From Carallia brachiata (lineage: Eukaryota; Streptophyta; Magnoliopsida; Malpighiales; Rhizophoraceae), in contig JADCRB010000037.1 in assembly GCA_021464245.1 (NCBI GenBank), positions 7,845,316-7,909,315 of the forward strand: a stretch of DNA of 64,000 nt, written 5' to 3'. Both the position numbers and the translations under genes were made by a program. Of this stretch, positions 32,812-46,311 are shown one piece after another. Numbering within the stretch: the stretch's first letter is position 1; every line of letters begins with the position of its first letter. Below the pieces are notes generated by a model that was not told where the DNA came from, ran no database searches, and saw only the letters and a list, made by a program, of their open reading frames with translations.

Positions 32812-34395
32812 AGAAGCATGTATAAACACTATGGACACCACCCCTACTTTCACTTTTTAAAAAAAAAAAAAAACAGGAAGAAAAATTGTTGAAGCATTGA
32901 AGACCTGCCTAAATTGGGACCATGCAGAAAATGAGGAGTAGGAACCGGCTAGTAGGAAATCTGAATAGACAAACAGTGATTCTCTAAGTAGAAACTAGAA
33001 TTTCATCTCTAATATGGAATATGGTCAATCGATCAGGGTTGCAACCCATTTAGTTAAAGATAAAAAAAAAGTTTGACAGTTTTACATAAAAAGCTTCAAA
33101 GAGTTTCAAAATTATATGATTTGTTGAATGGTTGAATTAAAAAATAAAAAATAGATAAACTGTTATATGCTATTAGATGAGATTTTATTGTCATTTTAAT
33201 GTTATCGAGTAAAGCCATGTAACGGTTCTTTTAGTTTTATTTCAAGTGTTTCTTCTTTCCAACTTTAACTATTTTGTTGTCTCCAATGGAAATCAAAATG
33301 TTATTAATTCAAACATATGAATGAATTAAAAGGGAGAAACTATTACAAAATTTGACTTATATTTTCCCTCGATGCCTGTTAAGAAAGCACAGCATAATCA
33401 AAAAATAGAATATCAAGCATAGGGATCGATTTACCTTTGGATTAGTTCATTAAGTTGAAAATTAGTTTTTAGTCTTTGCAAGATCTTTTTCTTAGTTTTT
33501 CTTTTTTTCCATTCACATTTGAGTTCCAACATCGATGAGCACGAAATTCAATTTTGGATTGCCCGCTCCATATAATGTCATTGTTGTTTCTCATTCTACC
33601 ATTATTATACACTTTCTACTAATTTTATTGCATATTACATGTTTAAAAGGAAAACCTTTTTAAAGGTGTGGGACTCATGATGCTCCTTCTCTTCTGTCCC
33701 CTATGTCTATGTTTATATATCCGACGTGTTTTCTCAATTTAAAATAAGCTTTTGTATAGCTAGTATGTTTTAAAGATGAAAAAAAAAAACTTGAAAAAAA
33801 TTAATGTACTACATACACTACAGGAAGGAAAAAAATAAAATGAAAAAAATTGAATTTGAAGATGAAAGAATATATGATTTTCAATCAGTTGAAGAATAAT
33901 ACTTGTTCAATCTTATAAAGGATTACTAAATAATAGACTATAATATTAGATATAAAACATAAAGAAATATATTTGAAAATGAAATATGTCTTGCTTTTTA
34001 TGCGAGAATTTCAATTTAATTTCATCATGTAACAAAAACTTCTACGTTATGTACATGAGTGTGTGTATGTTTATTCTGGTAATTAAGAATATCTTCGTGT
34101 ACTTTTTTCTGCTGGGACTAGAACAAAACAAAACATTGATAAAAAGAAAAAAATTTCGCTCTCTTGGTTTCCGTAGTGTACCAAAAAAATGTAAACAAAT
34201 TGAGGTCAGAGGTTTAGCACGTAAGATTTATAAATTTGTGAGGAAATAAACAATTATTTCAATTATGTAACTCATAATATAATAGACATTATAATAGACT
34301 CAAAAAGTTCAAATCTTTGTGAATTCGGTATTTTTTTTAATTTGGAAAAAATAAGAAAAATAAACGACATATATATATATTTGCAATAATAATAA
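32812..34395. other. AT-rich intergenic sequence
   Basis: No gene or repeat termini were seen. The ORF at 33,986-34,249 (87 codons) has no recognisable domain and is rich in A/T-ending codons as expected by chance. Confidence 0.3.
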
Positions 34396-34995
34396 TCTAT
34401 ATCTATATCTATTTATATGTAAGTATATAAAGTCAAAATTAAGAGAAAATCTTAATTTTCTCTCTCTACCATGTGGCGACCTCTCATAAATTTATAAATT
34501 AAAAATATTAAAATATCTTATAAATATGAAAATTTTATTACAATTAGAATTAGGATTCTATAAATCAATGATATAAACTTAATTACAATCAAGTAAGGAT
34601 TTTATTGATTTATATCTTCCAACTTTGACTCTAACTAAATATCTATAATTATAAAGTTTTTTACTAAAAAATAATAAAAAAGAAGAAAAAACTATTTTTG
34701 AATCCAAAGAAAAAGAGATTCAAAAAATCTCTCAAATTTACATCTTGTTCTTAAAATAGAAAAAAATAGAATTATGTTAAAATTTCCTTAAAAGTGAAAA
34801 AATTTAAAAAAAAACTCCCAAATCTTTATTTTTTTCTTAAAAATAAAAAAAAATGGTTTTATTTTCTCAAAAAATTAAAAATTCCTAAAAACATTATACT
34901 CAAAATTAGAATATCTTTTTATTTTTATAAATAAAATAAAATAAAATAATTAATAAACATGATTAAATCCGTGCATCGCGCGGGCTTATTACTTG
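34396..34995 (+). mobile_element. Helitron-like unit 1 of the array
   Basis: It begins with TC ('tctatatctatatctat') and 'gtatataaagtcaaaattaa', and ends with a hairpin-type 'ccgtgcatcgcgcggg' about 10 bases before CTTG. Non-autonomous, no ORF. The next unit starts immediately. Confidence 0.6.
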
Positions 34996-35570
34996 TGTTA
35001 GTATATAAAGTCAAAATTAAGAGAAAACCTCAGGCCTTTCTCTATCTAACATATGACGACTTGTAATAAATTTATAAATTAAAAATAGTATTAAAATTTA
35101 TTATAAATATAAAAATTTTATTACAATTAGTATTAAATTTTATAAATCAATTAAGATAAATTTAATTGTAATCAAATAAGAATTCTAATAATTTATATAT
35201 TCCTTCCTTGACTACAGTCTACAATTAAATTTTTATAACTATAAATTTTCTAATAAAGTAAAATAACATAAAACAAAAAATTATTCTCAAAATTTTCTTT
35301 TTAAGAAAAAAATTAAAAAAAATCTCTCAAATTTACCTATCTTTTCTTTAAAAAAATGCTAAAATATCTCAAAAGAGAAAAAATAAAACAAACGCTACTC
35401 TCAAATCTTTCTTTTTTTATTCCTTCAAAAGGAAAAAAAATCACTTTATTTTCTTAAACAATTCTTAAAAAATAATATTCAATATTATAATTTATTTTTA
35501 TTTTTTATTTTAAATAAAATAAATTTATCAAATATGATTAAACTTACGCATGGTGCGGGTCTATTACTAA
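34996..35570 (+). mobile_element. Helitron-like unit 2 of the array
   Basis: It has the same start 'gtatataaagtcaaaattaa' and the same body. It ends with 'gcatggtgcgggtctattac' then CTAA (35,567-35,570), fitting the CTRR rule for Helitron 3' ends. Confidence 0.6.
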
Positions 35571-36178
35571 TATAAGTATATAAAGACAACGTTAAGAAAA
35601 AATCTCAGTTTTTCTCTCTCAAACATGTGGCAACTTTTCATAAATTCACAAATTAAAAATAATATTTAAATATTTTATGATTATGAAAATTCTAACAGTT
35701 AGAATTGAGATTCTATAAATAAATTAATATAAATTTAATAGTATTCAAATAAGAATTCTATTGATATATATATTCTTATTTTGATTATAATTAAATCTCT
35801 ATAACTCTAATTTTCTAATAAAATAAAATAATAAAAAAGAAAATTTTAATCTCGAATCTTCCTTTTTAAGAAATAAACAAGATTTTAAAAAAAATTCTCA
35901 AATTTACATATCTTTTTTTAAGAAATGTAAAAAAAAAAAAAACTACACTATAATTTCTTTAAAATAGAAAAGAAACAAAAACAAAACTTCCAAATATTTC
36001 ATTTTTTTTCCTAAAAAAGAAAAAAAACTATTTTCTTAAAAAGTTTAAAGAATTGCTAAAAAAAATAATACTCAAAATCAGGTGTTTTTTGTAAATTTTT
36101 ATTTTAAATAAAATTAAATAAATATAAATTTGTTAACAAATATAATTAAATTTATATATTGTGCGGATCTAACACTAG
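35571..36178 (+). mobile_element. Helitron-like unit 3 of the array
   Basis: It starts 'tataagtatataaagacaac' and ends 'attgtgcggatctaacactag' minus its first base, with CTAG at 36,175-36,178. The body matches the other units. No ORF. Confidence 0.6.
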
Positions 36179-36373
36179 GCTGAAACTAAAATTCAACATG
36201 CCCTCCTTTTGCCATGTGGCGACGTGCATATGGTGTGTGCTTAATTTTAGAACCTTTTTTTTTGTAGATACCCATCTTAGGTTGCACAGACACGGACACG
36301 GCGACACGGACACGATGGACACAGATACGTCTACACGTCAATTTTAAAAAAATTAGGACACGGACACGGCATA

Positions 36374-36413
<40 letters not shown>

Positions 36414-37457
36414 TAAATATTATTATTTAAAATAAAATATAAATTATAACTTAAAATATAACATACATAAATTTAATTTTTATTAAAATAAATCTTATAA
36501 AATATATTTTTTAAGTATATTTAAAATCTCACAATACATATTAAATAATAAATATTAATAAAAAACGATAACTTTAAAAAAAATTCAAATCTTTCCAATT
36601 CCTACTCTCCTTCATTTGAATTTAAAAAAAAAAAAAAAAAGACAAACCCATCCCTTTTCATTTTTTTACTTTTCTTTTTGTTAGCCATGTCCGCGTGTCC
36701 GAGCTGTGTCCGATTTTTTTTTTTTCAAATTTTTTTTGGCGGACACTTTTTAGCGTGTCGGACACGTGTCTGTACTGTGTCTGAAGCGTGTCCATGTCCG
36801 AGAAGTGTCCGACACGGACACTTCCTTAAAATAGGCGTGTCCGTGCATCCTTGTACCCATCATTTTTAATATTAAACATTAACTTAGTAATTGGCTTAAA
36901 GTCCTTCTTAGTATCTAAATAGAATTAAGATTCAAAAAAGATAACCTTCATCAAGTAGAATTCTATCTAATTAATTAATAAGTACTGAAAATTTCGTATC
37001 ATAAAATAAAAATAAAATAATTTGACATTATATGCTACTATTATTTCTCATTATTTAATTTAGTTCAATAAGTATTTCATATTAATTTCGAACTTTTATG
37101 ATATTGAGATTTAAATTTTATAAATATTAATATATTTGTTTTTTGAAATATTTTCACATTACTTAGAGTAAATATTATAGTTAGAAATTGAATGTGTTCA
37201 ATTATGATTTATCATGTATTTACTCGATTTGTATTAATGATTATTGACTTAAGTTTAAGACTATGCAATGTAAACATGTATAATTGAGAAAAATAAAATA
37301 AAATAATTCTAAAGAAAACTACTTCTAAATTCCTCTTCAAGAGGGAAAGAGAAAAATTTTATTTAAAAATTTCTCTTCTGTTTGAAAAAAAAAAAAATTC
37401 AAAATTTAAGTCCCTTAACAAATATAATAAATCTGTACATCGCGTGAATTTAATAAT
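36179..37457 (+). mobile_element. Helitron-like unit 4, interrupted by a hAT MITE
   Basis: The start region 'gccatgtggcgac' and the end 'tctgtacatcgcgtgaattt' match the family, with a decayed 3' hairpin near 37,436-37,450. The 577-bp MITE at 36,277-36,853 sits inside it. The rest is AT-rich. Confidence 0.45.
36277..36853. mobile_element. hAT-type MITE with 8-bp target duplication
   Basis: The element is flanked by TACCCATC at 36,269-36,276 and again at 36,854-36,861. Its termini are inverted: left 'ttaggttgcacagacacgg', right (reverse complement) 'caaggatgcacggacacg'. Subterminal arrays of GTGTCCG/CGGACAC flank an (AT)n run (about 36,377-36,411). An 8-bp duplication is the hAT hallmark. No transposase. 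Confidence 0.75.
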
Positions 37458-38103
37458 AGTTATCAAATAAAATTTATTAATTTACATAAAAAAGAGAAAA
37501 TTTTAACTTTGTTCTCATTTATTCTAGAGGGATTTTTGCTTACGCAGCAAAATCAAAGTTTTGTAAAACTCTTAAACAGGCTGGGTTATTTGTTTATACA
37601 GGAAATGCGGTCCTGTAGGTAAAAAATTAAAGCTTCTTTATTCATCTTTGTCATTTTTCTTGCACACGTCTAATATATATCATTTGGATAATTAAATAGC
37701 ACAATTTCAAGATAATGTGCTTAACTTATGCATTATTTTGGTGATTGTCTTCTTTTTTTTTTTTTTTTCCTTCTGTTTATTGAGTTTTGGTCCTTCATTA
37801 ACCAGTGAAATAATGGCAATTTTTGCTGATGTAATCAAAGCAGATTTTCAATGTTCCAGATTTTATTTTGTTGTGATAGCTTATGTTCTTATGAAAACGG
37901 GTGGTTATATATTTAGGTAATATTTTTATTTATTCATAACTCTAAATAAAGAAAGGACAATTCTTTAATTGTTTTTAATCTAGCTAATAAACTTTATAAC
38001 TTCATATTTTTTTATTTTACTAAAATTCATTATTTTTTTGTTAAGATTATAAATATTTGTCAAATTTTGAAAGCCTGCGCATCACGCGGGCTTAGAAATT
38101 GGT
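37458..38103 (+). mobile_element. Helitron-like unit 5 (diverged)
   Basis: The 3' end carries a strong hairpin 'gcctgcgcatcacgcgggc' (38,073-38,091). The body is more diverged than in units 1-3, and the part around 37,500-37,920 may include other sequence. The ORF at 37,717-37,920 is not recognisable. Confidence 0.4.
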
Positions 38104-38540
38104 AGTATGTATAAAGCCAAAATTAAAAGAAAGGTTTAGCTTTTCTCTCTCTACTACGGGAAAAACTCTCCTTAATTCATAAATTAAATAAAAATAACAT
38201 AATAAAAATTGAAAAAAAAATGCTCAAGATTTTAGTCCCTGTATTAGCGATAGAGTAGAAAACATAAGATTTATTATTAAATTCATCTTTTTAGCAATAA
38301 AATTAAGTGTCTATTATATGAAGATCTATTTATAAATTCTTTTTTTTAAAAATATAAACTTATTTAAGTTCCTCTTCTCCTCTTTAAGAAATGAAATGGA
38401 GACTTATTTAAGTCTTTTTAATACGTTAAAGTCTCATAAATTCTCTGTTGGAATATGATGATGATCCGAATCTTGTTCAGTCCAACTCGAACAACTCACG
38501 GTGTGACATAAAATAGATTTCCAATAGGAATCTGTAATGG

Positions 38541-39300
38541 ATGCAGAATGTTAAACCTGTTAATACTTTATTAGCTACATACTTCAAACTTTCATCTACT
38601 TTATCTCCTCAGTCAGATACTGAAATTGATTATATGTCCTGGGTTTCATATTCTAATGCATTTGGATCTCTCATATATGTTGTGGTTTACACACAACCAT
38701 ATTTATCATCTGTTGTTAATACTATTAGTAAGTACACGGCAAATCTTGACAAAGAGCATTAGAGAGCAGTTTAGTGGATTTTCAGATACTTGTATGAGTC
38801 TACTGATATTTGTTTGCAGTTTGAGAGATATAGAGATGAAATTTTTTTAATATGTTGACTTTGATTATGTTAAAGATCTTGATAAAAGAAGATCACTTAT
38901 AGGGTATGTTTTCACTATTGGTGGTTATGTTGTCAATTGGAAAGCTACATTACATGCTATAGTTGTATTATCTACTGCTAGTAGAGTACATGGCCAATGC
39001 TGTGGCTTTTAAGGAAGTTATTTGGTTGGGAGGATTATTCGCTGAACTCAATGGAAACTTATTGATTACCACTATATATTGTGATAGTCAGAATATTATA
39101 TTTCTTACTAAAGATCAGATATTTCATGAGAGGACGAAGCACATTGATGTGTGGTATTATTTTGCGCGTGATATCATTGCTCATGGTGGTATTGTGGTGA
39201 GTAAAATAAGTACTCATAATAATCCTAATGATATGATGACAAAGTCACTAATGAGCACTGTTTGGACTTTGTTGGTGTTTTTCATTGAGTTATACATTTC
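38541..39300 (+). pseudogene. Copia pol remnant: end of reverse transcriptase and RNase H
   Basis: Recognisable blocks are NVKPVNTLLA, FGSLIYVVVYTQPYL, then in other frames IGYVFTIGGYVVNWK-like and MANAVAFKEVIWL, TIYCDSQNIIFL, FHERTKHIDVWYYFARD and NPNDMMTKSL, the usual order of a copia RNase H ending with the ADMLTK-type motif. Stops and frame changes break it at about 38,762 and 38,850. Confidence 0.8.
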
Positions 39301-39382
39301 GGAGTTTGTGGAAGAGATGAAAAGATTTTTTTCGAAGATTAAAATTTTGTTTTTGGCTTCATATTCGTGTCAAAGTGGAAAT

Positions 39383-39795
39383 TGTTGGAGTATAACGACT
39401 CGAATCCTGTTCAGCCCAACTTGAAGAGCTCACTGTGCAATATAATATAGATTTCCGATAGATTTGGACATAATATGGATTTCCAATAGGGGTTGTGCAC
39501 TTCAACTACTGATTGCATTCAAGGTGTGGGGGCGAAGCCCCTATGAAACTGTTATGTTTTGAGTTTATATTTATTTTGAACTTTGCAATTCACTGTACAG
39601 ATATATATCTGTTCTTTTCATCTGGGGCTTCTAAGCATATTATTTTGTTACTGCCTTAAACTGTCCCCTGTACCTTTTTGTTTCTAGTGAATTTCTCCTT
39701 TTTGCTTGTAGTTTTTTCTCATATTGGGATTTTCCATGTAAAATCTGTGTGTTTTTATTTTCGTTTTCTTTATCTATCATGTTTAATTCCTTACA
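39383..39795 (+). repeat. 3' LTR of the copia element
   Basis: It begins TGTTGGAG after a 'caaagtggaaat' purine-rich tract and ends TTACA before the TTCTC duplication. About 413 bp. Its first part matches the LTR stub at 38,446 ('tgttcag(t/c)ccaact', 'atagatttcc'). Confidence 0.75.
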
Positions 39796-40162
39796 TTCTC
39801 CACTTTGAGAAATTAAATATTCACATATATAAGTCCCTCTTATGATTATTTTTTTTTCAACTAACAAATTTGTTCGGAGACCATAGTAAGTCTTTTTGCT
39901 ATATCTATATTTTTAACTTTTTCTATAGATTTTGTGATATTGCTTATGTTATTTCTACTGCTTAGGATAGTTTTGTATTTTATTTAATGATTCTTTCTTA
40001 TGAATTAAAAAAATAAGTAAATAAAATTAAATGTTAAATTGAAAGTTGGAAAGGAAAATTTAAGGATCAAATGTTTCATATCTAATATAATAAAAAATTT
40101 ATCAATAATAAATTTAACTTTAAATTATAAAAAAATCATGAATAGCGCGAGTCTATTACTAG

Positions 40163-41151
40163 TTGCAACAATAAGTGGAAGGAAAATTATAAGGGAAAAA
40201 TTAAATGTCATTAGCTAAAAAAAACATTTAATGTACAATAATTTCTATTTTATTTGATAACTTTCTGAAATAAGAAAAATAAAGAATATTACATCAATAA
40301 GTGGAAGGAAAATTATAAGGGAAAAACTAAATGTGAGTAACTTACAAGGATTATTACTCAAAAAAAAAAAAAAACTTACAAGGAAACGTTTAAAGTACAA
40401 TAATTTATATTTTGTTTCGTAACTGTTTTGCAATTACTCAATCTTATCAAATACTATCAAATCTTCATCTCTGGTGTTTAATATGGATTATAATGAAATA
40501 AAAATGTAAACAAAATAATTTTTTTTTGTCTCTTAAATGGAATTGCTTTTTCTCTCTTTTTATACCCCAAATTTAGATTTTTTTTTTTTGCGTAAGAATA
40601 ATAATATATGTCATGTAAACTGTGTTATAAAATATTTTAAAATTTATAATTATGAAAAAATTATCTACTTTTCTAATACTGTTCAATTAAAAAAAATTGA
40701 TAATTTTTTCTATAATTAAAAATTTTGAGAAATTTTATTATACGATTTTTATGATATATATAATTACTCTTTGGGTAATTGGAAAAATCTTCTCATAGCC
40801 TTGATATATGGATCATATTGTTCTTTCCTGGGGATATACTTCGTCATGTGCTTCTAGCCGATTGTTCTTGCATGCATATCATACATGTCCTTTGCTAATA
40901 AAGGAAATTAATAAGACCTTTTTTTTCCCTTTTTTAATGATTGGGACAATGCCATCTTTTTAGGTGAGAATGTTATAAAGAGCTACGACACATAATACTT
41001 ATTTTAGAGATTACATGTTCCTTTTTCTTTTGACCTATCCGATTTGAAACGTAATTAATTATCTTAACATATATATTTGGATCTCAAAGTGTATTTATAC
41101 ATATAATCTTGTATTTATGAATTACAGTAACAATCTTCATCATCTTCAAGG
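40163..41151. other. Intergenic; upstream region of the aspartic protease gene
   Basis: Two direct copies of a ~127-bp unit lie at about 40,167 and 40,294 ('caataagtggaaggaaaatt'). The 100 bp before the protease ATG contain 'tgtatttatacatataat', a possible TATA region at 41,090-41,110. No ORF of note. Confidence 0.4.
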
Positions 41152-42546
41152 ATGGACAAAATCCAAGCAATGCCATTAGTTGCCCTCTACTTTTGTGTTG
41201 TAATATTACTCCAATTTCATTTCGGTGTGTCTTCCAAGCCTACCGGGTTTAACCTGAAGCTTATTCCTAGGGACTCTCCGGGATCCCCATTGTATCCTGG
41301 AAACCTCACTTACACTGAAAGAATAGAAAGGTCAACTAGATTCTCCAAAGTCAGACGGTATTATTCGAAAAATTTGTCACGTCCAAATGCAATGATGGAG
41401 CCAGCAGAAAATCTCTACTTGCGAGTGCTTAGTGTCGATTTCGCTTACTTTGTCTACACCAAAATGGGAACCGAAGAGACTTCAATCTACCCGGTGCTTG
41501 ACACAGGAGGTGGCCTCATTTGGACCCAATGTGATCCTTGCAAAAATTGTTACCCTCAGGATGCTCCAATATACGACTCTAGATCTTCTAATACCTACCA
41601 GAGACTCACTTGCGATCACCCATTTTGTTCGGGCGATAACCCCCTCTACAATTGTGTGAACAATGAATGCATCTACGACGTCGAGTACGGAGACGGATCT
41701 TCAACACATGGTATTGCATCATTGGAAAAATTTAAGTTTGCTGTGAGTGCATCTCAATCAGTCTTCGTTGAAAATATAATCTTTGGTTGCTCAAACGACA
41801 CTCGAAACTTTAAATTTGGTCACAATAGGGTTATTACAGGCGTACTGGGACTGAGTAAGTCACCAGATTCATTAATTTCACAATTGTCTACCATAGTTAA
41901 CCATCGTTTCTCCTACTGTTTGCCCCCATTTATTCAATTACAGCAAGGACATAGTGTCCTCAGGTTTGGTAATGACATTCCACCCCCTTCAGAAAATGTC
42001 AGAACGACTAGATTTGTAACCGTTCCTGGAGGATATTATTATTACTTGAACCTGTTGGACATCAGCATAAGGGCAGTACGACTGGGATTCGAACCTGGGC
42101 ATTTTCAAGTTAAACAGGATGGCAGTGGTGGTCTCTTTATTGATAGCGGAGCTATCATTACTCGAATTGACCGAACAATCTTTGGTGAGCGCAGTGCCTA
42201 CGATTCATTAATAGCATTATTTAAGGTATACTATGATGCCAAAAGGCTTCAAAGAAAAACTGATGGGCCTGCAGCATTTGAACTATGCTATGAGCATCCT
42301 CCTGGTTTTAACGATTTTGCTGATATGACATATCATTTCGAAGGTGCTGATTATCGTGTTGAACCTCAATACGTTCACTGGCCTGACGATCTAAGGGTCG
42401 GATATTTCTGCGTTGCTTTAGTGCCTGGAGATGGAGTATCAGTTTTGGGGGCGTGGCATCAGCAAAACATGCGCATCATCTATGACCTCAACATTGATGG
42501 ACTCCAATTTGCTCCCGAGAATTGCCTCAACGATGGTGTTCCTTGA
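41152..42546 (+). CDS. Pepsin-type aspartic protease, nepenthesin/CDR1-like, intronless (464 aa)
   Basis: One uninterrupted frame. Residues 1-27 look like a signal peptide (hydrophobic core LVALYFCVVILLQF, then SS), followed by a propeptide. The first catalytic loop is LDTGGGLIW (Asp117), then the Cys-rich insertion typical of plant nepenthesin-type enzymes (QCDPCKNC, later CDHPFC and CVNNEC), the flap YGDGSS (Tyr179) and the second loop LFIDSGAIITRI (Asp331). The tail has VLGAWHQQNMRIIYDLN and a final Cys.

Family members are secreted endoproteases; CDR1 of Arabidopsis acts in defence. Odd: both loops lack the usual Ser/Thr after DTG/DSG (Gly120, Ala334), so activity may be reduced. The gene converges with the carboxypeptidase gene. 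Confidence 0.9.
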   Translation: MDKIQAMPLVALYFCVVILLQFHFGVSSKPTGFNLKLIPRDSPGSPLYPGNLTYTERIERSTRFSKVRRYYSKNLSRPNAMMEPAENLYLRVLSVDFAYFVYTKMGTEETSIYPVLDTGGGLIWTQCDPCKNCYPQDAPIYDSRSSNTYQRLTCDHPFCSGDNPLYNCVNNECIYDVEYGDGSSTHGIASLEKFKFAVSASQSVFVENIIFGCSNDTRNFKFGHNRVITGVLGLSKSPDSLISQLSTIVNHRFSYCLPPFIQLQQGHSVLRFGNDIPPPSENVRTTRFVTVPGGYYYYLNLLDISIRAVRLGFEPGHFQVKQDGSGGLFIDSGAIITRIDRTIFGERSAYDSLIALFKVYYDAKRLQRKTDGPAAFELCYEHPPGFNDFADMTYHFEGADYRVEPQYVHWPDDLRVGYFCVALVPGDGVSVLGAWHQQNMRIIYDLNIDGLQFAPENCLNDGVP

Positions 42547-42939
42547 TCTCACCATCATTCTCGAACTTATGTTCTGTAGTAATACCAAATAATGTATGCT
42601 TATTGTAGGGTTCTGAGCCAAGCCATGTTAAACTTTGGGGTTGTTGATGCTCTTTTATGATTTTCAATTCTCAAGAAATAAAATCCACTTTATGGTTCCC
42701 AGCTTGTTTCTCTATGATGAGTTCATTCCATTCATGGTGACAAGACCAAATAGAGTTCTTTACACTCTCAGCAACATTTGCTGGGAAGCATTGGCAGATT
42801 CACATCTGATCTATGTTAAATGCTAGCACATATTTTTATTGTTTCCATTGGTTGATCCATGGAACAACTTTAACACAATTAATAGCAAAATTTCTGGTTT
42901 ACAGGACAGCTACTTCAATAAACGGTGCTGATTTATCTC
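42547..42939. other. Intergenic sequence between convergent genes
   Basis: Only 393 bp separate the two stop codons, so the 3' untranslated parts of the aspartic protease (+) and carboxypeptidase (-) transcripts probably overlap or abut here. The segment 42,705-42,856 is duplicated at 17,602-17,757. Confidence 0.5.
42705..42856 (+). repeat. Duplicated segment, copy 2 (partner at 17,602-17,757)
   Basis: See the partner entry for shared blocks. This copy lies in the common 3' region of the protease and carboxypeptidase genes, which is probably its original place. Confidence 0.5.
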
Positions 42940-46226
<3,287 letters not shown>

Positions 46227-46303
46227 GTTGGAAAACAAAAGCTCCAACTTGGAGACAGTGTCAGCAGCACAAGATGATGGCACAAGTACAAGGCCAACAT
46301 GCC

Positions 46304-46311
46304 TATTTATA
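46304..46311 (-). promoter_or_regulatory. TATA box of the carboxypeptidase gene
   Basis: The - strand reads GTATAAATAGGC, a strong plant TATA box 78 bp before the ATG at 46,226. It predicts a leader of roughly 50 nt. Confidence 0.6.

Larger units (their letters stand above)
38446..39795 (+). mobile_element. Ty1/copia element with large internal deletion and exact target duplication
   Basis: It is flanked by TTCTC at 38,441-38,445 and 39,796-39,800. The left LTR survives only as its first ~90 bases (TGTTGGAATATG..). The right LTR runs 39,383-39,795 (TGTTGGAGTATA .. CTTACA). Between them only the 3' end of pol remains. A deletion therefore removed most of the left LTR, gag, protease, integrase and early reverse transcriptase. 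It lies within a Helitron-like unit. Confidence 0.8.
38104..40162 (+). mobile_element. Helitron-like unit 6, interrupted by a copia element
   Basis: It starts 'agtatgtataaagccaaaat', ends 'aatagcgcgagtctattact' then AG (CTAG at 40,159-40,162), and is split by the copia element at 38,446-39,795. The right remainder resembles the 3' halves of the other units. Confidence 0.5.

Noticed and set aside
46227..46283. N-terminal extension of the carboxypeptidase by 19 codons
   Set aside because: The first codon is GTG, not ATG, and the TATA box at 46,304-46,311 places transcription start close to or inside it.
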